A program made the position numbers and the translations under genes. The notes beneath the pieces were generated by a model. That model saw only the letters and a list, made by a program, of their open reading frames with translations. It ran no database searches and was not told the DNA's origin. A stretch of 5,824 nt of DNA from Sulfuricella sp. (lineage in GTDB: Bacteria; Pseudomonadota; Gammaproteobacteria; Burkholderiales; Sulfuricellaceae). The stretch spans positions 1 to 5,824 of the forward strand of contig JAUYEK010000253.1 in NCBI GenBank assembly GCA_030691435.1. The letters run 5' to 3'. Positions 1 to 5,158 of this stretch are shown piece by piece (position 1 is the first letter of the stretch; every line of letters begins with the position of its first letter).

Positions 1-171
1 GCCCTTGCTTCAAAGCGGTGCGACAAGGAGGCACACGACCATGGTCGTGTCGCCGAGATCATCCTCGAAGAACGCGGGCGCCATTTCGACCCTGAAATCG
101 CTGACGCTTTCGACCGCATGGAACAGGAGTTCCGTGGTATCCGCACCTTCTATCACGAAAAGGGCGAGTAA
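1..171 (+). CDS. HD-GYP domain protein, C-terminal end (partial)
   Basis: Reading codons from base 1 gives 56 residues ending at TAA 169-171. The start is outside the window. The segment opens with ALASKR, followed by a helical stretch and the block GRHFDPEIADAF (about residues 27-38), then MEQEFRGI. This is the tail typical of HD-GYP domains, which usually read DALTSKR...GxHFDPxxVDAF. HD-GYP proteins are cyclic-di-GMP phosphodiesterases, often fused to receiver or other sensory domains. The catalytic HD and GYP residues lie upstream of the window, so activity and N-terminal architecture cannot be judged. The usual threonine of ALTSKR is alanine here. It is probably unrelated in function to the ribosomal operon downstream, which begins 336 bases later with its own promoter candidate. 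Confidence 0.75.
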   Translation, partial: ALASKRCDKEAHDHGRVAEIILEERGRHFDPEIADAFDRMEQEFRGIRTFYHEKGE

Positions 172-413
172 GTGAGGGCGCGGACTCACGAGTCAAAGGG
201 GTCGGGTTCGGATTAAATTCGCGTATTGCAAGACTCTGCAATGAGGGTCAGTGTCGCATTAGGCGGCCGGTAGCCGTACTGTCTGGCTGCGACCGTGGGT
301 GAAAAGCTTGGCTACTTGACCCATGGCTGCATCCCTTTTCCCTGGTAGATGCGAGTATCTGCTTGTGGATGAGATACATCAAGGAACATGCCTGGTTGCC
401 AGCGCAATCGCAT
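172..413. other. intergenic region without a gene; weak inverted repeats
   Basis: No convincing open reading frame is present on either strand. The only listed candidate, on the minus strand, overlaps the HD-GYP gene antiparallel and looks like a shadow. Small inverted repeats are visible: GACTC/GAGTC at 183-194, ATTGCA/TGCAAT at 225-242, GTCGCA/TGCGAC at 253-293, and GTATCT/AGATAC at 355-377, which can be extended by GAT/ATC across a bulge. None is followed by a T-run, so none is a clear intrinsic terminator for the HD-GYP gene. This stretch is probably the distal part of the rpsF upstream region; an unrecognised small RNA cannot be excluded. Confidence 0.4.
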
Positions 414-442
414 TTGATTTTTCAGCCGATTTTCATTAAACT
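414..442 (+). promoter_or_regulatory. candidate sigma-70 promoter of the rpsF operon
   Basis: A -35-like TTGATT (414-419) and a -10-like TAAACT (437-442) are separated by exactly 17 bases; each matches the consensus at 4 of 6 positions. Transcription would start near 449, giving a leader of about 60 bases that includes the whole CCG-bulge hairpin at 460-486 and the rpsF ribosome binding site. The position is sensible, but the boxes are moderate and were picked by eye. Confidence 0.4.
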
Positions 443-459
443 GTTCGGCTTTTCACCTT

Positions 460-486
460 GCCTCACCGTCCCGCATGGCGGGAGGC
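460..486 (+). promoter_or_regulatory. S6:S18 complex-binding leader hairpin with CCG bulge
   Basis: The leader can fold as an outer stem GCC (460-462) with GGC (484-486), a one-sided bulge TCACCG (463-468), and a perfect 6-bp hairpin TCCCGC (469-474) / GCGGGA (478-483) closed by the triloop ATG. An alternative pairs T463 rather than T469 with A483. The known S6:S18 complex-binding motif is defined as a conserved CCG in a bulge flanked by a stem and a hairpin in the 5' leader of rpsF operons, resembling the S6:S18 site on 16S rRNA. All three parts are here, 21 bases before the rpsF start and in an operon that encodes both S6 and S18. By analogy, excess S6:S18 would bind here and repress translation; that is inferred. 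Confidence 0.7.
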
Positions 487-507
487 TTTAACCCGTAAGG
501 AGTATTC

Positions 508-921
508 ATGCGACATTACGAAATTGTTTTCATCGTTCACCCCGATCAGAGCGAGCAGGTGCCCGCCATGATCGAACGTTACCGCGCCCTGATTGCCTCC
601 AAGAGCGGCCAGATTCACCGTCTCGAAGACTGGGGACGCCGCCAGATGGCCTACCCGATCCAGAAAATGCACAAGGCGCACTACGTGCTGATGAACATCG
701 AGTGTGACCAGGAAACCCTGGACGAGCTCGATCATGCATTCAAGTTCAACGATGCGGTCCTGCGCCACCTGACCATCAAAGTGAAGGAAGCCGTAACTAC
801 GCCTTCGCCGATGATGAGAGAAGACCGGGCCCGTTTCACAGAAACACCTGTAGCGCCTGTAGCTCCTGTGGCCGTGGAAACCCCGGTCGAGGCGCCCGCC
901 GCCCAGGAAGCTGCAGCCTAA
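508..921 (+). CDS. rpsF: small ribosomal subunit protein bS6
   Basis: This 137-residue protein begins [18 protein letters not shown] and carries the conserved [24 protein letters not shown] and FNDAVLRH blocks, so residues 1 to about 95 are a full S6 ferredoxin-like domain. S6 binds the central domain of 16S rRNA as a heterodimer with S18, whose gene lies two genes downstream. The start is fixed by an ideal Shine-Dalgarno TAAGGAG (496-502), five bases from the ATG. Residues from about 112 to the end form a low-complexity Ala/Pro/Val/Glu tail ending in alanines. The E. coli protein instead ends in acidic residues to which RimK adds glutamates, so that modification is unlikely at this exact terminus. 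Translation is probably autoregulated through the CCG-bulge hairpin in the leader. It is the first gene of rpsF-priB-rpsR-rplI. Confidence 0.97.
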   Translation: MRHYEIVFIVHPDQSEQVPAMIERYRALIASKSGQIHRLEDWGRRQMAYPIQKMHKAHYVLMNIECDQETLDELDHAFKFNDAVLRHLTIKVKEAVTTPSPMMREDRARFTETPVAPVAPVAVETPVEAPAAQEAAA

Positions 922-1227
922 GTGGATTGCAACCAGGTTGTCCTGACTGGCCGAATCGCCGAGATGGATGCCTTGCGTTATACCCCGGCCGGTTTGCCCC
1001 TGATGGCCTTCAGAATAGGTCATGTTTCCGAGCAGATCGAGGCGGGGTTCAAGCGCAAAGTTGAATGTGAAATACCCGCGATCGCGATGGGTGATCCCGC
1101 CCAGGTCGTTGCCGGCTGGAAAGCCGGCGACAGTATCAAGGCAGCGGGTTTTCTGGCGCGCAAGAGCCAGCACAGTCAGCAACTGGTGTTGCACTTGAAT
1201 AAAATAGAATTGATTGAGAGAGGTTAA
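922..1227 (+). CDS. priB: primosomal replication protein PriB (primosome protein N)
   Basis: A 101-residue protein with the pattern of PriB, a single OB-fold relative of SSB: N-terminal [19 protein letters not shown], a central [14 protein letters not shown] strand region, and a C-terminal strand [11 protein letters not shown]. PriB binds single-stranded DNA and works with PriA to reload DnaB at collapsed replication forks. Its place between rpsF and rpsR is the classical beta/gamma-proteobacterial position. The start is a GTG placed immediately after the rpsF TAA, in the same frame; no earlier in-frame start is possible, and the next ATG would remove the first beta strand. The Shine-Dalgarno is weak: AGGAAG at 905-910 is 11 bases away, so translation is probably coupled to rpsF. 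Family and start are well supported; the coupling is inferred. Confidence 0.93.
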   Translation: MDCNQVVLTGRIAEMDALRYTPAGLPLMAFRIGHVSEQIEAGFKRKVECEIPAIAMGDPAQVVAGWKAGDSIKAAGFLARKSQHSQQLVLHLNKIELIERG

Positions 1228-1229
1228 AA

Positions 1230-1496
1230 ATGCCACGTCCTACCACGAAAAAACCGACCCGACCGAGCAATCGGGGCGGCATGTTCAAGCGCCGCAAGTT
1301 TTGCAAGTTCACCGCTGAAGGTATCAAGGAAGTCGATTACAAGGATACCGAAATCCTGAAGGATTTCATCGCGGAAAACGGCAAGATCATCCCGTGCCGT
1401 ATTACCGGCACGAAAACCCGCTACCAGCGCCAGCTGGGCACGGCAATCAAGCGCGCCCGCTTCCTGGCCCTGATTCCCTACACTGACCAGCACTAA
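1230..1496 (+). CDS. rpsR: small ribosomal subunit protein bS18
   Basis: An 88-residue basic protein. The core from about residue 18 ([22 protein letters not shown], then [20 protein letters not shown] and [24 protein letters not shown]) is a textbook S18. The first 17 residues are a Lys/Arg/Pro/Thr-rich extension compared with the 75-residue E. coli protein, as is usual in Betaproteobacteria. S18 pairs with S6 on 16S rRNA, and the pair is expected to recognise the rpsF leader motif in this operon. The ATG follows the priB stop by two bases and has the ribosome binding site GAGAGG (1218-1223), six bases away, inside the end of priB. Confidence 0.97.
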   Translation: MPRPTTKKPTRPSNRGGMFKRRKFCKFTAEGIKEVDYKDTEILKDFIAENGKIIPCRITGTKTRYQRQLGTAIKRARFLALIPYTDQH

Positions 1497-1507
1497 GGAG
1501 ACCCCAG

Positions 1508-1957
1508 ATGCAATTGATTTTATTGGAAAAGGTTGTCAACCTCGGTCAGCTGGGCGACATCGTCAAGGTCAAGGACGGCTATGGCCGCAATTTCCTGATC
1601 CCGCAAGGCAAAGCCAAGCGCGCCACGGAAAAGAACAAGGCTGAATTCGAGGTGCGTCGCGCCGAACTGGAAAAACAGCAAGCCGCAGTTCTTGCCGATG
1701 CCCAGTCCCGTGCCGAGAAGCTGGAAGGCCAGCTGGTCAAGATTTCCCAGAAGGCCGGTGTGGATGGCAGGCTGTTCGGTTCCGTTACCAACACCGACAT
1801 TGCCGAAGCGCTGAATGCCATGGGGTTCGAAGTTGCCAAGGCGGATATCCGCATGCCTACCGGTCACCTCAAGCAGGTCGGTGATTACCCGATTGCTGTT
1901 GCGCTGCACCACGATGCGGTTGCCAATATCACGGTTACCGTGGTCGGCGAAAGCTGA
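1508..1957 (+). CDS. rplI: large ribosomal subunit protein bL9
   Basis: A 149-residue protein, the normal L9 length. The N-terminal domain [21 protein letters not shown]...[17 protein letters not shown] contains the L9 signature of spaced glycines and the N-[FY]-L motif that bind 23S rRNA. A charged connecting helix follows (about residues 45-75, [20 protein letters not shown]), then a C-terminal domain with GRLFGSVT. The Shine-Dalgarno AAGGAG (1495-1500) overlaps the rpsR stop codon and lies seven bases from the ATG. This is the last gene of the ribosomal transcription unit, closed by the intrinsic terminator 18 bases downstream. Confidence 0.97.
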   Translation: MQLILLEKVVNLGQLGDIVKVKDGYGRNFLIPQGKAKRATEKNKAEFEVRRAELEKQQAAVLADAQSRAEKLEGQLVKISQKAGVDGRLFGSVTNTDIAEALNAMGFEVAKADIRMPTGHLKQVGDYPIAVALHHDAVANITVTVVGES

Positions 1958-1975
1958 GTTTAGGGTTGTTTCGGC

Positions 1976-2008
1976 AAAAAGGGGCTGCTTGCAGCCCCTT
2001 TTTCTTTG
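1976..2008 (+). terminator. intrinsic terminator after rplI
   Basis: A perfect hairpin: AAAAAGGGGCTG (1976-1987) pairs with CAGCCCCTTTTT (1992-2003), with loop CTTG and a following T-rich tract TTTTTCTTTG. The GC-rich stem and U-run are those of a strong Rho-independent terminator. The A-run on the left may let it also work on the minus strand. It separates the ribosomal operon from dnaB, which therefore needs its own promoter. Confidence 0.93.
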
Positions 2009-2020
2009 TGTCTGTTTCCA

Positions 2021-2052
2021 AGAAGCTGTCTTAACAAATATCGTGGGATGCG
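2021..2052 (+). repeat. left terminal inverted repeat of the MITE-like element
   Basis: Begins AGAAGCTGTCTTAACAAAT. The outer 22 bases are a perfect reverse complement of the right end. The inner part has TGGG (2044-2047) and TGCG (2049-2052), matching CCCA and CGCA on the right, with A2048 as an extra base and G2043 as a mismatch. The last base is shared with the first internal hairpin. Confidence 0.85.
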
Positions 2053-2154
2053 TTGCAGCCAGAAAGCCCGGCAGCTAGGCGCGCGACGCAGGTCGTAGCT
2101 GGGGTCTACGATGCCAAGGAGCGGAACGACGCTGCCGGGCTTTCTGGCTGCAAC
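2052..2154. repeat. internal hairpin 1 of the MITE-like element, 24-bp perfect arms
   Basis: Bases 2052-2075 (starting GTTGCAGCCAGAAAG) are a perfect reverse complement of 2131-2154, around a 55-base loop. The loop contains its own small stem TCGTAG (2093-2098) / CTACGA (2106-2111) with loop CTGGGGT. Perfect arms of this length imply selection or recent origin. The structure could form as a cruciform in DNA or as RNA if transcribed. Confidence 0.9.
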
Positions 2155-2167
2155 CCTTCGGGACGTC

Positions 2168-2255
2168 GGCATTTAGCCCTCCGGCTTTGTCGCGGCTCAC
2201 TTGTTTGGAATAACCAAACGGCGCTTTACCGCTTCGCGCCGGAGGGCTAAATGCC
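2168..2255. repeat. internal hairpin 2 of the MITE-like element, 18-bp perfect arms
   Basis: Bases 2168-2185 (GGCATTTAGCCCTCCGGC) are a perfect reverse complement of 2238-2255, around a 52-base loop. The loop holds a further stem GTTTGG (2203-2208) / CCAAAC (2214-2219) with loop AATAA, and an outer GCGG (2192-2195) / CCGC (2229-2232) pairing. Hairpins 1 and 2 stand side by side inside the terminal repeats, separated by 13 bases that include CCCTTCGGG-type pairing at 2154-2162. Confidence 0.9.
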
Positions 2256-2260
2256 ATAGT

Positions 2261-2291
2261 CGCACCCATGATATTTGTTAAGACAGCTTCT
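2261..2291 (-). repeat. right terminal inverted repeat of the MITE-like element
   Basis: Mirror of the left end, finishing GTTAAGACAGCTTCT. Bases 2280-2285 (AAGACA) within it are placed correctly to serve as the -35 box of the dnaB promoter candidate. Confidence 0.85.
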
Positions 2292-2309
2292 GAGGTATTT
2301 GGGTATACT
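2280..2309 (+). promoter_or_regulatory. candidate dnaB promoter, -35 inside the mobile element end
   Basis: The -10 box TATACT (2304-2309) matches the consensus at 5 of 6 positions. Eighteen bases upstream lies AAGACA (2280-2285), 4 of 6 against TTGACA, which is part of the element's right terminal repeat. The start would fall near 2316, about 44 bases before the dnaB ATG. Since a strong terminator precedes the element, dnaB needs a promoter in this gap and this is the best pair I see. A second TATAAA at 2349-2354 is too close to the ATG and lacks a -35. Confidence 0.45.
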
Positions 2310-2359
2310 TTCAACTTGATTTTATTTCCTGTCATCAGGCTCCTCAGATATAAATTCCC

Positions 2360-3733
2360 ATGAATGATCAACAGCTTGACAATCTAAAGTTACCACCCCA
2401 TTCGGTTGAGGCAGAGCAGTCCGTACTGGGCGGCCTGTTGCTCGACAACAGCGCCTGGGAAAAGATTGCCGACCTGGTCACCGAAGGGGATTTTTATCGT
2501 CATGACCATCGCCTGATTTACCGCCATATCAGCAAGCTGGTGGAACACAACAAGCCTGCGGATGTGATCACCATCGCGGAATCGCTGGAGAATAGCGCCA
2601 AGCTGGCCGATGCTGGAGGCCTCGCCTATCTGGGCGCACTGGCGCAGAACACGCCGAGCGCCGCCAATATCCGCCGCTACGCAGAGATTGTTCGAGAGCG
2701 TGCGGTATTGCGCAAACTGGTCGAGGTCGGCAGCGGCATTGCCGAGGATGCTCTCAATCCATCCGGTCGCTCGATGGCGCAACTGCTGGATGAGGCTGAG
2801 GCGAAGGTGTTCGAGATTGCCGAGGCAGGGGCGCGCGGCAAGCAGGGATTCGTCGAGATCCAGCCGCTGCTGACCCAGGTGGTGGAGCGCATCGACATGC
2901 TGTTCCAGCGCGATAATGCAAGCGACGTCACCGGCATCCCGACCGGCTTCACCGACCTGGACGAGAAAACATCCGGCTTTCAGGGGGGCGACCTGATTAT
3001 CGTCGCAGGCCGACCGAGTATGGGCAAGACCGCTTTTTCCCTGAATATTGCGGAAAACGTCGCGATGCAAACCGGCCTGCCGGTCGCGGTCTTCAGCATG
3101 GAAATGGGCGGGTCGCAGTTGGTGACCCGGATGATCGGCTCGATCGGTCGCCTCGACCAGCATCGGATACGTACCGGTCGCCTGCTGGACGAGGACTGGC
3201 AGAAACTCACTTATGCGGTGGGCAAGCTCAACGACGCGCCCATCTACATTGATGAAAGCGCCGCGCTGACTTCGCTCGACCTGCGCGCGCGGGCTCGCCG
3301 CCTGCATCGCCAGTGCGGCAAGCTGGGACTGATTGTGGTCGATTACCTGCAACTGATGAGCGGAAGCGGCAAGGGCGGGGGAAGCGAAAATCGCGCTACC
3401 GAGATTTCCGAGATTTCGCGCGGCCTCAAGGCGCTGGCCAAGGAACTGGATGTGCCGGTAGTCGCGCTTTCCCAGCTCAACCGCAGCCTGGAGAATCGTC
3501 CCAATAAGCGCCCGGTGATGTCGGACCTGCGCGAATCCGGCGCCATCGAGCAGGACGCCGACCTGATCCTGTTCATTTACCGCGACGAAGTCTACAACTC
3601 CGATACCCAGGACAAGGGCATCGCCGAGATCATCATCGGCAAGCAGCGTAACGGGCCGATCGGCACGGTGCGCATGACCTTCCTGGGCGAATACACCCGC
3701 TTCGAGAATTATGCTCATGGGGGGCAATATTAG
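2360..3733 (+). CDS. dnaB: replicative DNA helicase DnaB
   Basis: 457 residues, close to the 471 of E. coli. Residues about 12-115 form the N-terminal helical domain (PHSVEAEQSVLGGLLLDN...), followed by a linker and the RecA-like ATPase from about residue 185. Walker A is GRPSMGKT at 217-224, the catalytic glutamate is E248 in FSMEM, Walker B is VVDYLQLM with D328, and the KQRNGPIGT block at 428-436 carries the arginine-finger region (R430). DnaB is the hexameric 5'-3' helicase that drives the fork and is reloaded with help of PriA/PriB, whose priB lies upstream. The ATG is chosen because the protein starts as homologues do. No convincing Shine-Dalgarno precedes it; the 15 bases upstream are A/T-rich. 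No intein is present in the ATPase motifs, a common insertion place. The TAG stop overlaps the heptamer hairpin. Confidence 0.97.
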   Translation: MNDQQLDNLKLPPHSVEAEQSVLGGLLLDNSAWEKIADLVTEGDFYRHDHRLIYRHISKLVEHNKPADVITIAESLENSAKLADAGGLAYLGALAQNTPSAANIRRYAEIVRERAVLRKLVEVGSGIAEDALNPSGRSMAQLLDEAEAKVFEIAEAGARGKQGFVEIQPLLTQVVERIDMLFQRDNASDVTGIPTGFTDLDEKTSGFQGGDLIIVAGRPSMGKTAFSLNIAENVAMQTGLPVAVFSMEMGGSQLVTRMIGSIGRLDQHRIRTGRLLDEDWQKLTYAVGKLNDAPIYIDESAALTSLDLRARARRLHRQCGKLGLIVVDYLQLMSGSGKGGGSENRATEISEISRGLKALAKELDVPVVALSQLNRSLENRPNKRPVMSDLRESGAIEQDADLILFIYRDEVYNSDTQDKGIAEIIIGKQRNGPIGTVRMTFLGEYTRFENYAHGGQY

Positions 3734-3809
3734 TCCTGAGTTCCGAGTCCTGAGTCCTGAGTCCACGGAGTGGGCCCTGCTCAGGACTCAGCACTCAGCA
3801 CTCAGGACT
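3732..3809. repeat. inverted array of 7-bp repeats forming a 30-bp-armed hairpin
   Basis: The left arm (3732-3761) is a run of heptamers AGTCCTG, AGTTCCG, AGTCCTG, AGTCCTG, AG. The right arm (3780-3809) is CTCAGGA, CTCAGCA, CTCAGCA, CTCAGGA, CT. The arms are complementary at 27 of 30 positions around an 18-base loop, which holds a mini-stem CCAC (3763-3766) / GTGG (3770-3773). The last two bases of the dnaB stop codon are the first two of the array. The right arm includes AGGA (3804-3807), the only plausible ribosome binding site of alr. There is no T-run after it, so it is not a typical terminator. Short tandem heptamers of this kind are a known repeat type in bacteria; the exact family here is not assigned. 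Confidence 0.88.
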
Positions 3810-3817
3810 GATTTATT

Positions 3818-4885
3818 ATGACTCGTCCGCTCCAAGCTCAAATCGATCTCTCGGCACTCCGGCACAATCTTGGCGTGGCACGTGTCCACGCGCCGCAATC
3901 CAAAGTCATGGCCGTGATCAAAGCCAACGGCTATGGCCATGGCATGTTGCGGGTGGCCCGGGCGCTTGAAGCCGCCGAAGGTTTCGCCGTGCTCAATGTG
4001 GATGAAGCCATGGCGTTGCGCGAGGCCGGTTTCAACCAGACCATCCTGCTGCTGGAAGGATTTTTCAGCGCTGACGAGCTACCGATCTTGGCGGAATACC
4101 GTCTGGCCAGCGTCATCCATTGCCTGGAGCAGATCGAGATGCTTGAAATGGCCGGACTGCCGGTCAAGATCGAGGTGTTTCTCAAGCTCAACAGCGGCAT
4201 GAACCGGCTCGGCTTCAGGCCCGAAGCCTTAGTCGCCGCGCTGCAACGCCTCCAAGCCGCGCGCGCGGTGGGCAGGGTTACGCTGATGACCCATTTTGCC
4301 TGCGCCGACGAGGCGCAGGGCGTCGCTGCCCAGCTTGCCTGTTTTGACAGCCTCGCCACGGGTCTGGATGCGCCGCGCAGCCTGGCCAATTCCGCGGCCA
4401 TCCTGCGCTATCCTCAAGCCCACGGCGACTGGGTGCGACCCGGCATCATGCTTTACGGTTCTTCGCCCTTTGCCGATGCGAGCGCGGCAAGCCTCGATCT
4501 CAAGCCGGTGATGACCCTGACCAGCGCCATCATCGGGTTGCAGGAGCTACAGACGGGGGAAGCGGTCGGTTACGGCGCCGCTTTTCGTGCCGAACATCCG
4601 ATGCGTGTCGGCATCGTCGCCTGCGGTTATGCCGACGGCTACCCGCGCCATGCCCCGACCGGTACGCCGGTTTTCGTCAATGGTCAGCTCAGCCGTACCT
4701 TGGGCCGGGTGTCGATGGACATGCTGTGCGTCGATCTTACCGGTATTCCCGGTGCCGGCATCGGCAGTCCGGTGACCTTGTGGGGCGAGGGATTGCCGGT
4801 GGAAGAGGTAGCGCGTGCCGCTGGCACCATCAGCTACGAATTGCTGTGCGCTCTGGCGCCACGGGTGCCGGTGGCGGAAGTCTGA
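3818..4885 (+). CDS. alr: alanine racemase
   Basis: 355 residues, the normal length for this PLP enzyme, which interconverts L- and D-alanine for peptidoglycan. The N-terminal TIM barrel opens with a strand ending in AVIKANGYGHG, where K35 is the PLP-binding lysine. NSGMNRLGF follows in the barrel. The second catalytic residue is Y252 in VGYGAAF at the domain junction, and the C-terminal beta domain has the VSMDMLCVDLT motif. The protein is intact. The ATG sits eight bases after the heptamer hairpin. AGGA (3804-3807) is ten bases upstream and lies within the hairpin arm, so initiation may depend on whether that arm is paired. The order dnaB-alr-radA is common in Betaproteobacteria. Whether this is Alr or the closely related DadX cannot be told from sequence alone; position favours Alr. 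Confidence 0.95.
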   Translation: MTRPLQAQIDLSALRHNLGVARVHAPQSKVMAVIKANGYGHGMLRVARALEAAEGFAVLNVDEAMALREAGFNQTILLLEGFFSADELPILAEYRLASVIHCLEQIEMLEMAGLPVKIEVFLKLNSGMNRLGFRPEALVAALQRLQAARAVGRVTLMTHFACADEAQGVAAQLACFDSLATGLDAPRSLANSAAILRYPQAHGDWVRPGIMLYGSSPFADASAASLDLKPVMTLTSAIIGLQELQTGEAVGYGAAFRAEHPMRVGIVACGYADGYPRHAPTGTPVFVNGQLSRTLGRVSMDMLCVDLTGIPGAGIGSPVTLWGEGLPVEEVARAAGTISYELLCALAPRVPVAEV

Positions 4886-4900
4886 ACTCGCACTTACCGC

Positions 4901-4928
4901 TTGTCTTACACATTGCAGTGTGTAAAAT
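4901..4928 (+). promoter_or_regulatory. candidate vapBC promoter
   Basis: TTGTCT (4901-4906, 4 of 6) and TAAAAT (4923-4928, 5 of 6) are 16 bases apart. The start would be near 4935, leaving room for the GGAG ribosome binding site (4947-4950). TATAAG at 4939-4944 was considered as -10 but would leave a leader too short to include that site. Confidence 0.5.
4906..4925. promoter_or_regulatory. palindromic operator for the VapBC complex
   Basis: Perfect 7-bp arms TTACACA (4906-4912) and TGTGTAA (4919-4925) flank TTGCAG. The palindrome fills the space between the proposed -35 and -10 boxes, the usual place for an autorepressor site. A second perfect palindrome, AATTGCAATT (4926-4935), follows at once and shares the TTGCA core. 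Ribbon-helix-helix antitoxins with their toxin normally repress their own promoter through such sites; that this one is bound by VapB is inferred. Confidence 0.6.
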
Positions 4929-4957
4929 TGCAATTAGATATAAGCTGGAGATTTACT

Positions 4958-5158
4958 ATGGCGACCAATCTTGCAATTGACGATACCTTGATCGAATCGG
5001 CGCGTCGTCTCGGCCATCACCGCACCAAGCGCGAGGCCGTGACGCAGGCGCTGAACGACTATATCCAGCGGCTCAAGCAGCAGGAGATCATCGGCGAATT
5101 CGGCAAAATAGAATTCCAGCCGGATTACGATTACAAGAAACAACGCAACGCGGCGTGA
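4958..5158 (+). CDS. vapB: VapB-family antitoxin
   Basis: 66 residues starting MATNLAIDDTLIESARRLGHH. The N-terminal beta strand and two helices (to about residue 40, with TKREAVTQALNDYI) fit the ribbon-helix-helix DNA-binding fold of the VapB group, whose members commonly begin with a similar T-N-[IL]-x-[IL]-D-D segment. The C-terminal stretch GKIEFQPDYDYKKQR (50-63) is the part that in this family wraps into the VapC active site. The ATG at 4958 is preferred over an in-frame TTG at 4901 because GGAG (4947-4950) is seven bases before it, the family starts here, and the longer form would run through the promoter and operator. It overlaps vapC by four bases (GTGA). Confidence 0.88.
   Translation: MATNLAIDDTLIESARRLGHHRTKREAVTQALNDYIQRLKQQEIIGEFGKIEFQPDYDYKKQRNAA

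Larger units (their letters stand above)
2021..2291. mobile_element. MITE-like element with no gene
   Basis: The 271-bp segment is bounded by inverted repeats. Bases 2021-2042 are perfectly complementary to 2270-2291 (22 of 22). The match continues after one mismatch and a one-base insertion to 2052/2261, giving arms of about 31 bp. The ends read AGAAGCTGTCTTAAC... and ...GTTAAGACAGCTTCT. Nothing inside looks like a transposase; short open frames cross hairpin arms and resemble no protein I know. Two large perfect internal hairpins fill most of the interior. Size, terminal repeats and lack of coding are those of a miniature inverted-repeat transposable element moved in trans. No target-site duplication is visible at the boundaries, so exact ends and parent IS family are unassigned. 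It lies between the rplI terminator and dnaB. Confidence 0.7.

Noticed and set aside
183..194. GACTC/GAGTC repeat as a copy of the heptamer array after dnaB
   Set aside because: Only a single 7-base match (GGACTCA) to one unit, with no tandem array; chance is likely.
316..351. TTGACC at 316-321 as a -35 box for rpsF
   Set aside because: The nearest -10-like sequence (TAGATG at 346) is 24 bases away, too far; the pair at 414-442 is spaced correctly.
463..1236. 257-codon minus-strand open frame opposite rpsF and priB
   Set aside because: It crosses two clearly recognised genes and the leader hairpin, has no ribosome binding site and resembles no family.
2053..2371. Short open frames within the MITE-like element on both strands
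   Set aside because: They run through perfect hairpin arms, so their residues follow from the repeats; no domain is recognisable.
2390..3766. 458-codon open frame on the minus strand opposite dnaB
   Set aside because: It mirrors dnaB almost exactly and resembles no protein. Long antisense frames are expected opposite GC-rich genes, and dnaB has all its catalytic motifs.
3732..3809. CRISPR array or Rho-independent terminator
   Set aside because: The units are only 7 bp with no spacers, and there is no T-run after the stem.
4901..4957. TTG start giving an 85-residue VapB
   Set aside because: The extra 19 residues would be encoded by the promoter and operator; the ATG at 4958 has a good ribosome binding site and fits the family start.
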